A stretch of DNA of 64,000 nt, from NCBI GenBank assembly GCA_009103225.1, contig RHPI01002533.1:654177-718176 (forward strand), given 5' to 3'. Position numbers and translations under genes: made by a program. Under the pieces are notes generated by a model. That model was not told the origin of the DNA. It saw nothing but the letters and a program-made list of their open reading frames with translations, and made no database searches. Below, in pieces: positions 43,383 through 55,123 of this stretch. Origin of the DNA: Chlorokybus atmophyticus (lineage: Eukaryota > Streptophyta > Chlorokybophyceae > Chlorokybales > Chlorokybaceae). Position 1 is the first letter of the stretch. The number at the start of each line of letters is the position of its first letter.

Positions 43383-44191
43383 GCCTCGAGCCACTGCTCT
43401 CGCTGCCGGCCCGCCTGCGCGGGCAGTATCATAGACGTCCTCCAGTGGTCATGCACTTGCGGCAATTCCGACGAGGGGACAGGCCGAGCAGACCACAAAG
43501 GGAGCCCACCCCCTGGCCGCCGCCCCTGCCGCCCCGATGTGCAGCGACACCCTGCAGGAGGACAATGCTGGCTATGGCGGAATCTGTGCTTAGGGTTTCA
43601 TTAGGGTTTCCACAATTTCCGCCGTCAGATGGCGCATCCAATGGTCAGCACGCCCTCGCATTAGGGTTTCGCACAACCCGTACAAAACCCTAACCCTAAT
43701 TAGGGTTGACACTGACCGCGAACCCTAATTTAACCCTAAATGAACCCTAAAAAAGCCCTAAAGCGAACCCTAATTAGGGTTCATTTAGGGTTCAAACAAT
43801 AAGTGAACCCTAATTAGGGTTGCAACTCGCCAAAAGGTGAGGTGTACATAGCCGTTTGCCACGTTGGTATGTAAACCGAGTTAGCCCGTTTCCCAGTTAC
43901 CAAAGTGGACACAGTTAAAAGCACCAGACGTTACACAGATGTCCCCCATGCTCGCTGGCTTCATGTGAGCCCTAGGATGTTACTGAGGACTATCCAGTCA
44001 GTCAGTATCTTGCTTGTCGTTTGCGAACAATTTGATTCGGCTAACCAAGGTCGTTTTCTCTTAACCTGACCTAAGCAAGCCGGGGGGCCACGTGCATACT
44101 TTGCCGATATTCGCCGCAGCACGACACTCATCAACGTCAGAGGGATATCGGTTCCCAATGCAAACTGGTTGTTAACAGCAGCAGCGGCAAC
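43383..44191. promoter_or_regulatory. Bidirectional promoter TRB / LNR gene with telo-box cluster
   Basis: This 809-bp spacer contains the densest regulatory signal in the window, the telo-box cluster at 43590-43821 (listed separately). The remaining right half (43830-44190) shows nothing distinctive apart from TTAACCTGACC and GGGGGGCC short runs. Confidence 0.65.
43590..43821. promoter_or_regulatory. Cluster of 14 telo-boxes with three 16-bp palindromes
   Basis: Exact AACCCTAA occurs at 43686, 43692, 43721, 43732, 43743, 43766 and 43806. Its reverse complement TTAGGGTT occurs at 43590, 43601, 43661, 43700, 43774, 43785 and 43814. An AGCCCTAA variant is at about 43754. Three pairs abut head-to-head to form the perfect palindrome AACCCTAATTAGGGTT (43692-43707, 43766-43781, 43806-43821). 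Spacing is irregular, unlike a telomere array. The cluster lies 208-439 bp upstream of the start codon of the TRB gene, whose family binds this motif. Confidence 0.9.
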
Positions 44192-45612
44192 ATGAAGGTG
44201 GTGGAGGAGGAGGCGATGGCGATGACCCCCCCTCTCGCCGCATGTTGTTGCAGGGTGTTCTTATTGTCGCTGGTTGCGCGCGTCATTGTCGCGGCTGCGG
44301 GCAATAGCGGTAATGCTGCCTCCAGGTTTGAGCGTGGCCGTTGTCATGCACAGCATGACTTCAGGATGAGGCGTGCGTATTTTCACTTTAATTAGGATCA
44401 CATTGGCGTGCCGTTACTTGGCAATTGGTGAAACGTCTGTTGATGCAGCGCTGCTTGATCTCACTTTTCAAACGGTGACACAAGTACAGCAAGACAACAA
44501 CATCCCTCAAGCATATCATGCTCCCCTGCAAATGTCGGTCGTCCAACATGTTGATAAGCAGAAGAGGAACAATGGAGATCAGATTGCACATGATCTGCAT
44601 TTTGTGCATGCACACAAGCAAACAATGGACACTCGGTGACAGGTCACTGGGACAAGGTATAAACACGCGCACATGCATGCGTGCACATCAACACATGTAC
44701 ACGCAACACACCTACCCACGCCACTACACACACGCATACAGAGTAGTTGCTTTCAGTGTATCAAGCATACAACTGGCCCCTCGTAATCGCCAACCAGCAC
44801 AGCTCCATCAATAAATCTGATGAGAATTGTTTACTGTTCGAGCAGCTGTGCCGGAAGGATACTGCGCTCCAGGTTGCCGCGAGGCCTTTGTTGGGGACCG
44901 CAACTGCGACCGCGAGTGTTACAACGAAGCCTGCCGCTGGGATGCAGACGACTGCAAAGACAAAGGTAGGTGGCTTCTTGTAAGGACACCCAACATGTGT
45001 GACTGCATGACAACGAGTATTTTGAAGCCAGTGTGTTTTCTCAACTGTGTCTTAGCTGAGTTGAGAAGGGTTGTTGTGATGGGCGAATTCTACCGGCACG
45101 TCGACCACATAGAGTACCACGCTGTCGGACCCGATGGTGAGGCCAAGCCGATATCCATTGCTGCGGGACGGAAGTGGGAAGGCATTGACACCACCGGAGA
45201 AGGGGAGGTGAGGGATAGTTTGGCATGTTGCTTGTTGTCACAAACACACGAACACATGCACACATGCACATTCGTGTGTGTGCACACGTCTGCCGACATG
45301 CACATTCACGCGTGTGTGTGTGCTATGCTCACATGCATGGACACATGCACAGGCAAACACAAGCATGCGCACACGCTCTCACACGCTCATGAGTGTGTGA
45401 GAGCACACGTACGCACATGCACACTCACATTAATACTTTTCGACATGCAGGCTCCAGACTGGCGCGAGCTGATTAACGCCCCGCCCATTGATGAGCTTGA
45501 GGGCCCGCTGGAGGAGAAGGTCGACGATCCCGACAGGCATAGATATGAAGCCCCAGTGTCGATGGAGGAGCTTGAAGCGCCGGAGCAGGATTTCCTAAAT
45601 CTACATTTCTAA
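44192..45612 (+). CDS. Small secreted/membrane protein with one LNR (Lin-12/Notch) repeat
   Basis: Four exons (44192-44309, 44846-44965, 45056-45207, 45451-45612) give 183 aa, all in phase. A hydrophobic N-terminal segment (VFLLSLVARVIVAAA, about residues 23-37) acts as signal peptide or anchor. Exon 2 encodes a single LNR module: CAPGC, DRNCDRECYNEACRWDADDC, with the expected Cys and Asp calcium ligands. The rest contains GEFYRHVDHIEYHAVGPDG and an acidic, Pro-rich C-terminus ending QDFLNLHF. LNR modules occur in Notch, pappalysins and GlcNAc-1-phosphotransferase; none of those catalytic parts is present, so function is unknown. Intron 3 is rich in CA repeats and includes a 30-bp near-palindrome. 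The gene ends 148 bp before the convergent coiled-coil gene. Confidence 0.8.
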
Positions 45613-45760
45613 GTTGGCAGAGCACAGGACATACACTCTTTCGACACAAGTGTTGGGCTTTTGAGAAACTTTTGCATGTACAGTAACACAGACCAGGAAA
45701 CACCGTTGAGACGAGCAAGAGTATTGTTCATTGTGTGCCTGTACAACTATGTCACTCTTG

Positions 45761-48700
45761 TCATCTACTCTTGGTCTTCACACTCCCACCACCCTGATCC
45801 CCCTCCTGTCTGCTCCTCGACAGCAGCACGAACCCCGCAGGCAACACCACCTCTTCTCCCTCCCCCCCCTCTTCTTCCCCAATCAACCCGTCTCTCCTCC
45901 CCCTCTCCTCCCTCTTCCCCAACTTCTTCCTCTCCCGCTTCTTGCGCCGCCTCGCGCGTGGAGGAGGAGGAGGGAGAGGCGGCCAGTGGGCGCGCAGAGA
46001 CACGGGGCTGCTGGCGAGTAGAGAGAGTGGGGACAGCGGGTCGTCGTCCTCGTGCTCGGGGATGTCCTTTCTGTTGTTGTGGGAGTGGTATGTGGCTGTG
46101 GATGTGGCGAGGTAGTCTTCTGGTTGTTGGTCTTCTTGCTCTTGATGAGGGTTGTAGCTGCTGCCGAGGCTGCTGGTGCTGGCGCTGCCGGGAACCGGGT
46201 GAACCTGTGCGGTAGTCTATGGAGGTCACTTAAGCGCATAACAACAACAACGCAAGTCATGTTTGTCTGCTTGGTGATGAGTGCTTGAGCTTTGGGTGAA
46301 TGTAGTCCCACAAGCATAATGGCAGAGTGGAGTGTTACCTCATGGAAGTCTTCATCCCAGCGCTGGCCACGCTGCCCTCGCTGACCTCTGCGGTGTGCTC
46401 GTTGGTATTGTTCCCTCTGCACTTGCGCAGTGGGAGTGGGAGGAGGGGGAGGCTCCATGGCGCTCCTCCCCGCAGCCACGGTGTCCTTATACGGCACGCC
46501 TGCCACCACACACCACCAAGGTAAGGCGCCACTCACTACCCGCACCCACCCACCCACCATCACACCCACCGACCACACCCACACGCACCCACACATGCAC
46601 GCACCGCAACCCACACGCATTACCATTGAAGCACACGACGTCCTCGAACTGCGCCTCGAGCATCCCAACCGCTTCCCCCGCGCGCCTCGATACCTCCTCC
46701 ATTTCTGCCTCGATCTCCAGCTGCTCACGGGCCTCCTCCACCCGCTCCTCCTTGTCCCTGTCCTCACCTCTCTTGCGCGGGGTGTTGTGGTCGTCCTCGC
46801 TGTCGTCCTCGCTGGTGGCGGAGGTGAAGATGTTGGTGAGCTTGGAGCTGGGGCTGTGAGAAAAGGACTTGGCCTGCGCTTGTGCGTGTGCTTGGGCGTG
46901 CGCTTGTGCTTGGGCTTGCGCGTGGGCTTGGGCGCGTTCCTCTTCTCGTCGTTGCACGCGCATGAGGTGCTCCCTCCTCAGCTCCAACACCTGTGTCACG
47001 AGTGCGTGTCACACACAACCATGATGTTGAGAGACTGTATCTCCACATTCTACGCACATGTTCTCGTTGTAGAAATGCTTCGGCGGCGCGTTCCCAGGCT
47101 TCCAGGGCGGTCTCGAGCGCGTCCGCGCGGTCTTTGGCAGTGTACTTGAGCACCATGTCCATCCTCTGCACACAAGGTGATGATACATGACAACATCAGC
47201 AAGAGCGCGAGACAGGCATGCTGTACGAGCGTGTGTGACAGCAACAACAGCAGACCTCCATCACGGGTGTGCGGAACACTGCCCACACGCGCTCCAGGCG
47301 CCGTTGCAACGCCTCTGCCTCCGTTGCGCTCGGCGGCAGCGCCGGCAACCGCACGGTCTGGACACTGCATCCCCCCCACACACTCATTAGAAGACACCCC
47401 ACACACAGTATGTGCAAGTACCTAACACCATCACAACAACCCTGCTCATACCTTGCTGCCACTGAACCTCCTCCTCCTCCTCCTCCTCCTGAAGCCTTCT
47501 TCTCCTTACTCCTCTCCTCCCGTCTCTTCTCCGCAGCAGCTGCCTCAAACTTTCCAACCTTCTGAAACTTTCCTGCCTGGCTGTTGATCTTGTTGTTCTT
47601 GTTGTTCTTCTTCTTGTTATGCTGCTGCCGCTGCTGCTCGCCATCAGCAGCATGGTTACTCGAGGCCTCCTCACCAGAAGAGGCAAATGCAGATGAGGAG
47701 CTCTGCTGCTGAAGGAAGGCCAGGAAGCGTGCCACGCTACTCGTGGGAGCCAACTGCAGAACTGGCTTTTCCTCTTTCTTGATCACAGTTCTTGCCTCTT
47801 CATCTGACAGCGGGACTGCTGAGGCTCGAGAGTCTTCGCCTGACTCGAGTGATGGCGTGGAGGGGTGCTGAGTTATAGTTGGTGGCTCGGGAGCATTTTG
47901 TTGTTGTTGTGGCTGGAATGTTGGGGCTGTAGTGGTGTTGTCAAGGGACGTGTTAGTGGGTGTTGTTATGTTGGTCGCTGTTCGGGTGGGCTCTGCGGGT
48001 TGCTTGCGCGGTGGCGGTGGTGGCAGTTTGGGTGACATGTGAGGTGCGGCGATACGCTTGAACTCGCACACCGCCTGCATGCGTGTCGACGCGGGTTTAA
48101 ACACGATTAACCAAGCAGTAATGGCGAAAAAACATAGTCCATATGTGGGTATGTAGTAGCACCACCTGCACACGTACCTTTTCCACGCGCTGCATGACAG
48201 TCTCGATGGCAGCCACAGTCGCCCGGTGGACCAACCGCTCCTCTGCACCAAGCCACACATCAGCGCGTTCAACAACAGCCAACACAACTGCACAGTATAA
48301 AACTTACGATCCTTACCTGGTGCGAATGTCACGCTGGCCGCCGTGTTGCCCCGCGTCAGCCGCTGCGCCTGACCCCACTCGTCCATCCCCGACCTCTTCA
48401 TCACGCTGGACACCCTCGACACCCTATCCCCATCGCTAGCGGACTCCCTCTTCTGTCTCTCCTCACTCCCTACCCCACCCTGATCATCCTTCTGGTCCTG
48501 ATGTTCCTGATGTTGTTGTTGCTGTAGCGGCTCGTCGTGCTGCTGCTGGTAGTGTTGCTGGAACCAGTCGAGCTCCTCTTCTGCGGCCCGCGGCGTGAGG
48601 TCCACGGTCTGCCCACGAAGGTAGCCCGCTCTCCTTTCTTCGACCTGCCGCCGATACTTTGACACCGCCAACTGCACATAGAGACAAAAGGTCAATGTTA

Positions 48701-51062
48701 ACAAGAACACATGGAACCCCACTCCTCCTCCACCCGACTTACTTGTGCGGCGGCCGCTGCCTCGACCCGCCTCGCTTCCATCAGCCTGCGCGGGAGAGCC
48801 AGGCCACCCATTCCGGACGGTGTCGGCTGCTGCTGTTTCATGCTGCTGCTTGCGGTGAACACGCTGCGCTTGCGGCTGGGGGCGGGAGTGAAGGTGGAGG
48901 GGGAGGGGGAGCGGGTCGGGTACGGGTGTTGGTGGAGAGATAGGGCGGAGGGGGAGGGAACGCCGTCAACCAGAGACGTGATGAACTGCGAGGAGGGGGA
49001 AGTGGGTTGGTCGTGCGCGTGTGTGATCACTATTGTATCAATTGAGGTGGTGGTGGCTTACTTGCAGGAGTTGGGAGAGTCTCTCTTCTAGACTGGCTTC
49101 GGGGGCTTTCTCGAACTGCAGGGGCTCTGGGGCGAGCAGACCTTCGGCAGCTAGTGCTGTTTTGTTAAGCAATAGCATGAAGAGTGAGTTAGGAGGCTCA
49201 GAATGGTATGTTAAGTCAGATACCAGATGGTTTGTGAGTGCTGATGCTCACCTTCTTCCTTGGCCTGGCGCTCAGCTTCTAACGTCTGCTGCACCAACTG
49301 GTTCGTGTACGTGCTGTAGAGTGTGGGAGACAAGGAGATGGATATCAAGAAGTGATGTGTTTGGTTTTCTCTCTTTTCGTCCTTCTGACTACAATGCAAT
49401 GTGTGCGCTCACTTGTTCCTCACCTGCGCTTGAGCTGCACTCTCAGCATGGACTCGGTCCGCAACGAGTTGATGTCGGGCCGAAACACCCCCCTCGCCAT
49501 CAACCCTGAACATAACACTAGTTACCAAACACTTGCACAGCTGCCAAGCCATTGTACCCCTGAATACACTCGCGCGTGCACTCGCATGCTCTCTGTGTCT
49601 AATGCACGCATGTGCACGCACGCACGCACGCACATATGCATTCACTCACTCTCCATGCGGTGGTGGAAGCGCTGCTGGAGTGTCTTCTCAATGAGGTCAA
49701 TCTTTCGCAAGAGCGCCTTCTTGCTGCTGTCCTGCACAAGTAGCATGAATTGAACAATCAATACTCGAGACTGAAAGGATGATAACAAGGCTCACCAGCC
49801 AGTGGTGAGCATTGTGCTTTACTCTGCAACTTGACAAACTTGCCTGGCCCAGCATGTAGCGCACAGTCTCAGCCGCCGGTACGAATCCTGCCTAAGGTGA
49901 TGGAAGGGAGACTATTAGATCAAGATGAAACCAAAAATCACGTCATCACCATGTCCATCATGGTCACACAGTGCGCATATATTAGAGCTGCGTACCGCAT
50001 TGCTGTCACCTTGTGCGCTTTGCCTTGACTGCTGGGAGTGGCGAAGTAGGGGGTACATGAAGTAAGCAACACCACACCACAACAACACATGCACGCGAAG
50101 TGCAGCAAATCTTCTGTACTACTACTCTACTTCTATACTCCTTGCATGCATGAAGGGGATGAGTAACGTGCCTGGCAGCATTTACCTCGCGGGCATCTGC
50201 GGGCGGTGTTGAGGCATGCTCTGCATTCGTGACAATATAAAATTAGCCATTACACAAGCTGTTGGAAGGGAAGTACACATGTTTCTTACAAGCACGGTAA
50301 TGACAAAACGGTTACGTGTACATCACGAGGCGCTAACCTTGAAATAAATCGAAGTCCCCGGACTCTGTGCGCCTAGGCTGCACGTTGATCACAGAGATAA
50401 GGATGATGTTGTGTTGTTGTTGTGAGATAAGTAGTTAGGCTTGCGTCATAGCCATGTTGCAAAACCTACTTCGTAATCAAGCTGACTACCATGAATGCGT
50501 GCGTGTGCATCATTGTTGTCCAAAATGCAACAGTCGTTTATATATGTATTGCGTGCGTGCTGACTCGTTTTTTAGCCTGTGCATCATTGTTGTCCAAAAT
50601 GCAACAGTCGTTTATATATGTATTGCGTGCGTGCTGACTCGTTTTTTAGCGTGTGCATCATTGTTGTCCAAAATGCAACAGTCGTTTATATATGTATTGC
50701 GTGCGTGCTGACTCGTTTTTTAGCCTCCTACAGCACGCTTGGGTTGAGTAGATCAACCCAAGCGTGCTGTATATATGCTGTTCTGTGTCTAAAGTTGTGG
50801 TTCTGCGTTGTTTGAATCCTCAACTTGTACATCAACGACAGATCAACACACTGCACCAAGTGTTGAAGCAATGTATAATACGGCTGCAGCACATGTTTCT
50901 TGCCTTTGAGATCGCTTCCAGCGCGTGCAGTCCCGGTGGCCTCCCCCTTGCGCCAGCGACTCCCGGCAGCAGCCCCGACGCCGCCGTAGGCGGCGCCGCC
51001 CTTTCCCAGCCCAGCGACGCCAGCAGAGCCCGACGCTCCGCCGGCGTTTCCTCCATTTCCAT
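45761..51062 (-). CDS. 17-exon coiled-coil protein, unknown function
   Basis: I do not recognise the family. Seventeen minus-strand exons close in phase to 1029 aa: 51062-50904, 50377-50338, 50220-50186, 49891-49844, 49731-49650, 49505-49424, 49313-49252, 49156-49062, 48985-48743, 48671-48317, 48242-48178, 48074-47452, 47364-47256, 47165-47058, 46990-46624, 46499-46339, 46216-45761. It starts MEMEETPAERRALLASLGWE. Helical blocks include KKALLRKIDLIEKTLQQRFH, NQLVQQTLEAERQAKEE, KYRRQVEERRAGYLRG, VHRATVAAIETVMQRVEK, RADALETALEAWERAAEAFL and EQLEIEAEMEEVSRRAGEAV. They are separated by Pro/Gln/Ser-rich and Asn/Lys-rich linkers. The C-terminus is Arg/Lys/Glu-rich. Introns 1 and 4 use GC donors (gcaaga, gcaagt). 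A ciliary or centrosomal role would fit the style but is not shown. A telo-box lies 30 bp upstream. Confidence 0.75.
50505..50726. repeat. Three tandem 74-bp repeats in intron 1 of coiled-coil gene
   Basis: GTGCATCATTGTTGTCCAAA begins each unit (50505, 50579, 50653). The units are nearly identical, each running through TTTATATATGTATTGCGTGC to a T-run before TAGC. They are followed at once by a perfect 19-bp hairpin (50729-50771). Confidence 0.9.
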
Positions 51063-52042
51063 CCTGGCCGCCGCCGCCGCCGCCGGCGATGTTAGGGTTA
51101 GGGCTGGGGAGGTGGTCTGCTGGTGACGTGGACTCACTTTGCGAGAGTGACTAAATCTGCCTGAGGTGCTCACGTGACGATGCACAAGCACTGTGCTTCG
51201 GCCTTGTGCGGCTCCAAAGTGTGCAATTCGAGGGGGTACTTAAACCTGCTAAAGGGGTACGGTTGGTTTTGCGCGAGTCCTATGTGGACGCCGCGTTGCC
51301 GGTCATTGTCAGTCAAGAAATGAGACCATTGTCCCAGGCTCCGGCCACAACCCCGCACGTAGGCATGCCTTCTACAGCACATTATCAGAAAGAACCGGTC
51401 TCTTGCTGACACGGCCGGTCGTTGGACGTTGTCACTGTCCCTCGGCTGTGGCGCATCGTGTGGCCGCGGATGAGCGCGCGGGGAAAATATCTGGTTGGAG
51501 GGAAAATCCAACAGGCAGGTAACCGGACGCTGGTTGGTCGGTTGGTTTGGGCTACGGCATTGCCGCGGCCTTGGCGCGGTCATATGACTCTTCAAAGCGG
51601 AGTCAGGCGCGGGGGGGCAGCCGTCCCCGCTGCCCGGCAGCGTCAATGCATTGCGGTTAGAGTGTTAGACTTCGGTTAACGTTGTCGTGGCTTTGCGAGC
51701 TTCAAAGTCGGTGGGGAAGAGCGGTGGCTGTGTTTCAACAAGCAAAAAGGCTGGGACGCGGCTTGGTCGTGGCGTCTTGGCTAAAGCAAGTACACTAGGC
51801 GGCCTACACGGTGCGTGCAGGGGTGGCGGCGGAGGCGGTGGTGGTGGTTGGAGGCGTCGCAGCGACGTGGCCTTTGTAGCTGTCTGTCGGAGGCTGCTGC
51901 TGCTCGTGGTGGTGTGAGGAGTTGCTTGCCGAAGTTGTCGTGGTTGTTGCGTGAGGAGGCAGCTGTGTGCGTGTGTGAGTCAGTGAGTGCGTGTCTGGTC
52001 TTGCCTGTGTGGGGGCGGCGGCCAAGGGTTTGACAAGGCGCA
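51063..52042. promoter_or_regulatory. Bidirectional promoter, coiled-coil protein / plastid S2P, with telo-box
   Basis: This 980-bp spacer lies between divergent starts. A telo-box TTAGGGTT lies at 51092-51099, running into TTAGGGCT (variant) at 51098-51105. A GCC-triplet run lies at about 51065-51085 and GGCGG/GGTGG-rich sequence at 51820-51860. Frames open across the GC-rich right half have no homology visible to me. Confidence 0.55.
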
Positions 52043-55000
52043 ATGGCGTCGGCCGCCGCCGCCGTGTCGCTGGTGGGTTCGTCCGTGTCCTTGAGGAGAG
52101 TTTCCGGGGCGTTCGGGGCGCCGAGGAGGCGGGTGGCAGCGCCTTCCAGGCAAGCTCGGTGCCAGCTGGCGAATGGGAGCGACAGCACAAGGGGTTTGCG
52201 GGTGGGTCCGCAGCTGCGGCAGTTCAAGGAGGTCTGTCAGACTGCCATAGAAAGGCTCGCCCCGCCGTTGCAGGCGGCGGCCCCCTTTGCCCTGCCCGCC
52301 CTGCTGACGCCAATGCTCCCCGGCGTGGACCTCGCCGGCCCAGGCTCCGTCTTGGAGGTGCGCGCACTGCCGTCGCAGTCCCAGTTGCACTACAACAGCA
52401 ACTGGGTCATGCTGCACACTCAACGCAGTGTTTCAGCTTCAATTCGGCGTGTGGTAGTGCAATTCCAGTGTGTTGTTGGGCATTAATAGCTTCAATTCGG
52501 CGTGTGGTAGTGCAATTTCAGTGTGTTGTTGGGCATTAATGATGTGTTCAATTGCTGTCAATTGTTTCACCAGCCATGGCAATGCCAGCAGCAGTACACG
52601 ATTGGCAAGTTGATCGATTCCTACGTAACCAACAGCAATGCAGATCAATTGCACAGCGTGTTTGTTGGCATGCCACGTAATATCAAGCAATCAAGCATGC
52701 GGGACGTGCCTTAAACTGGTTGCCCAGATATTTTGCTGTATGGCAACTGTCTTGTTTAGCAGTCTCAACATGTGTCCAAAGTTGCTTACATTGGTTTGTG
52801 TGCACCTGCAAACACTTGTTGCTTTAGCTTGCGGACTGAACTTGCTGTTGGTGTGGCTGCTGGTCAGCGCCACTGACTGAAACACGTCTGCGTTTGCAGG
52901 CTGTGGCGGTGCTTGCCACTATTATTGCGGTGCACGAATGCGGTCACTTGTACGCGGCTAGAAGTCGAGGCATTCACGTGACCAAGTTTGCACTTGGGTT
53001 TGGGCCCAAGCTGTTGTCATTCAAGCCTGACACTGTGGAGTACTCACTGCGCCTCATTCCGCTGGGCGGGTGAGTATTGTGATGCCTTGTCACCTTTTCT
53101 CCCCAAATGGTTGCGTGCAAATGGAAGCAAGCTTTGATGTTTCTGACGTTGTTGTTTCAACAATGAGTAGCAGTGCACTTAGCAGTGCACTTAGCATTAC
53201 AACCACAGCGTGACTTTGTGCACTGGGGAAACTGCGTTCGTCATTGTTCATGTAGTCTGTAAGGTGGAATACGTCCGTGCTGCGTCATTTCGTTGTTATG
53301 GTGCATCATGTATCGCACACGGAAGTCGCAATAACCCATTGCTACTGCATGCGACATCTACCCTGCTGTTCAATGCTGTCAAGGATGACTGGCTTGTTAT
53401 CCTACATCTGTAGTACCGAGAACAACCCGCTTGTAGCCCTTGAAACTAATATTCGCCATATGATGAACACCGTTGTGCAATGCTCTGGCTGAACATGCGT
53501 CACACTCGCCAATGGAGTCTCATGTACTGACATCCTCATATGCAGGTACGTTGCGTTCCCTGATGAAGACCCGGATTCCACCATCCCACCCGATGACCCG
53601 AACCTTCTGCGCAACCGGCCACTGCTGGACCGGGCTTGGGTCGTGTCGGCTGGCGTCATCTTCAACTTCATCTTCGCTTTCTTTGTGCTCACAACACAGG
53701 TAGGCAAGAATAGGCCTTGGGTTGCTGCGTCACCCCCATCCCCACTCCAGAAAAGCACAACAGAGTTGATTTCACTCCCACTCAGATTATTCACTACTGC
53801 TTGCATCATGTCACGTGTAAATACTCTATGTCAAGGTGCCTGATGAGGCAGAGCGTTACAGTGTCTACATGACCAGTCTTTCACTTATTTACCGAGGGGG
53901 AAAGCGGCGGGGGAATGGAACTTCCTAGTTGCTTGTGGCAGTGGTCAGTGCACTTCTTGCGTGTGTCAAAGAATGTGATTCACATACTCCGTGGCAGGCG
54001 TGCACCACCGGCATGGTGAAGCAAACCCTTCTCCCGGGCGTGTCCGTGCCGGGTCTCGTCGAGGGCCCCTCAAGAGCACGGGAAGCCGGGCTGCACAAGG
54101 GGGACCTCATTGTCGCAATTAACGGGGAGACTGTGAATAACGATCCTGGGGCCGTGAATGCCGTAGCTGACCGCATCCGCAATAGCCCTGAGCACCGCAT
54201 CACACTCTCCGTGCAACGCAATGGAGAGGTAAGTGCCAGCAGAGCGTCTAGCATGTGTGGATGTTGGGTGCACATGTGTGTTTGAAGGTGTAGATGTGGG
54301 ATACGTGCATTGTGACATAGATCGATGCGTGTCTCAGGTGGTTGATCTTGGAGTGGTTCCTGAGTTGTCGGCAGACGGGTCGGGCCGTATTGGCGTGCAG
54401 TTGGTCTCGCACATGGACACTGAGAGGACTGTTGCAAGGAGTCCTCGTAAGTGAACATGGCAACGAGGCAGCAAACATTGCGTGTTTGCGCATGCTGACA
54501 GTGATGCTGTCCGTGCAGGTGTTGCCATCGGCATGGCCTCCAAGGAGTTCAGTCGCCTGTTCAATGTGGTGGTGAGCGGCTTGCAACAGATCGTATTCAA
54601 CTTTTCGCAGACAGCCGAGCGGGTGTCTGGACCGGTGGCAATTCTTGCTGCCGGAGCAGAGGTACACACAGTGGATTAAACTCACATTGTTTGCTTAATA
54701 TTTGCTTAATCAAACCGCGTGGGCTGACACTGAGGCTTTTAGGTTGCACGCAATGAACCACCCGGGCTGTATCAGTTCGCAGCAATTGTAAACATCAACC
54801 TGGCGGTTGTTAACATGTTGCCTCTGCCCGCCCTTGACGGAGGTTTCCTATTCTTGATGCTGATTGAGGCTATACGCGGCGGCAAGAGGCTCCCGCAGGT
54901 GTGCATGACTTATTGGTGGCGCACTGTTATACATGTAACTCATGTATCCGTAGCTTACTCGCTACAGTACACATTTGCATCACTCACGCTTACACTTGCC

Positions 55001-55123
55001 ACTTGCCTGCAGGAGGTGGAGGCGGTTGTCATGTCATCAGGTCTTGTCCTTCTGCTTGGCCTTGGCATGGTTCTCGTCGTGCGCGACACGCTTAACCTCG
55101 ACTTTGTAAAGGCATTACTGTGA
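52043..55123 (+). CDS. Plastid RseP-like site-2 protease (M50 metalloprotease)
   Basis: Intramembrane zinc metalloprotease predicted in the chloroplast envelope or thylakoid. Eight exons: 52043-52357, 52900-53069, 53546-53699, 53998-54228, 54338-54446, 54519-54661, 54743-54898, 55013-55123; 462 aa, all in phase. The first 45 residues (MASAAAAVSLVGSSVSLRRV...) are Ser/Ala/Arg-rich, transit-peptide-like and lack an ER signal, pointing to a primary-type green plastid. Exon 2 has the HEXXH zinc site as HECGH (about 117-121) and RSRGIHVTKFALGFGPKL. Exon 3 has AGVIFNFIFAFFV. A PDZ domain spans exons 4-5 (EAGLHKGDLIVAINGETV). The second zinc ligand is in NMLPLPALDGG (exon 7). Hydrophobic segments follow to the C-terminus. 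Intron 1 contains a 59-bp tandem duplication. Confidence 0.93.
52436..52540. repeat. Tandem duplication (about 53 bp unit) in intron 1 of S2P gene
   Basis: AGCTTCAATTCGGCGTGTGG begins both copies (near 52436 and 52489). They differ at one position (AATTCCAGTG against AATTTCAGTG). Each copy ends GTTGGGCATTAAT. The local reading frame is open only by chance. Confidence 0.85.

Noticed and set aside
43590-43821. Chromosome end or true telomere array
   Set aside because: Repeats are irregularly spaced, in both orientations, and flanked on both sides by ordinary genes. A promoter telo-box cluster explains them better.
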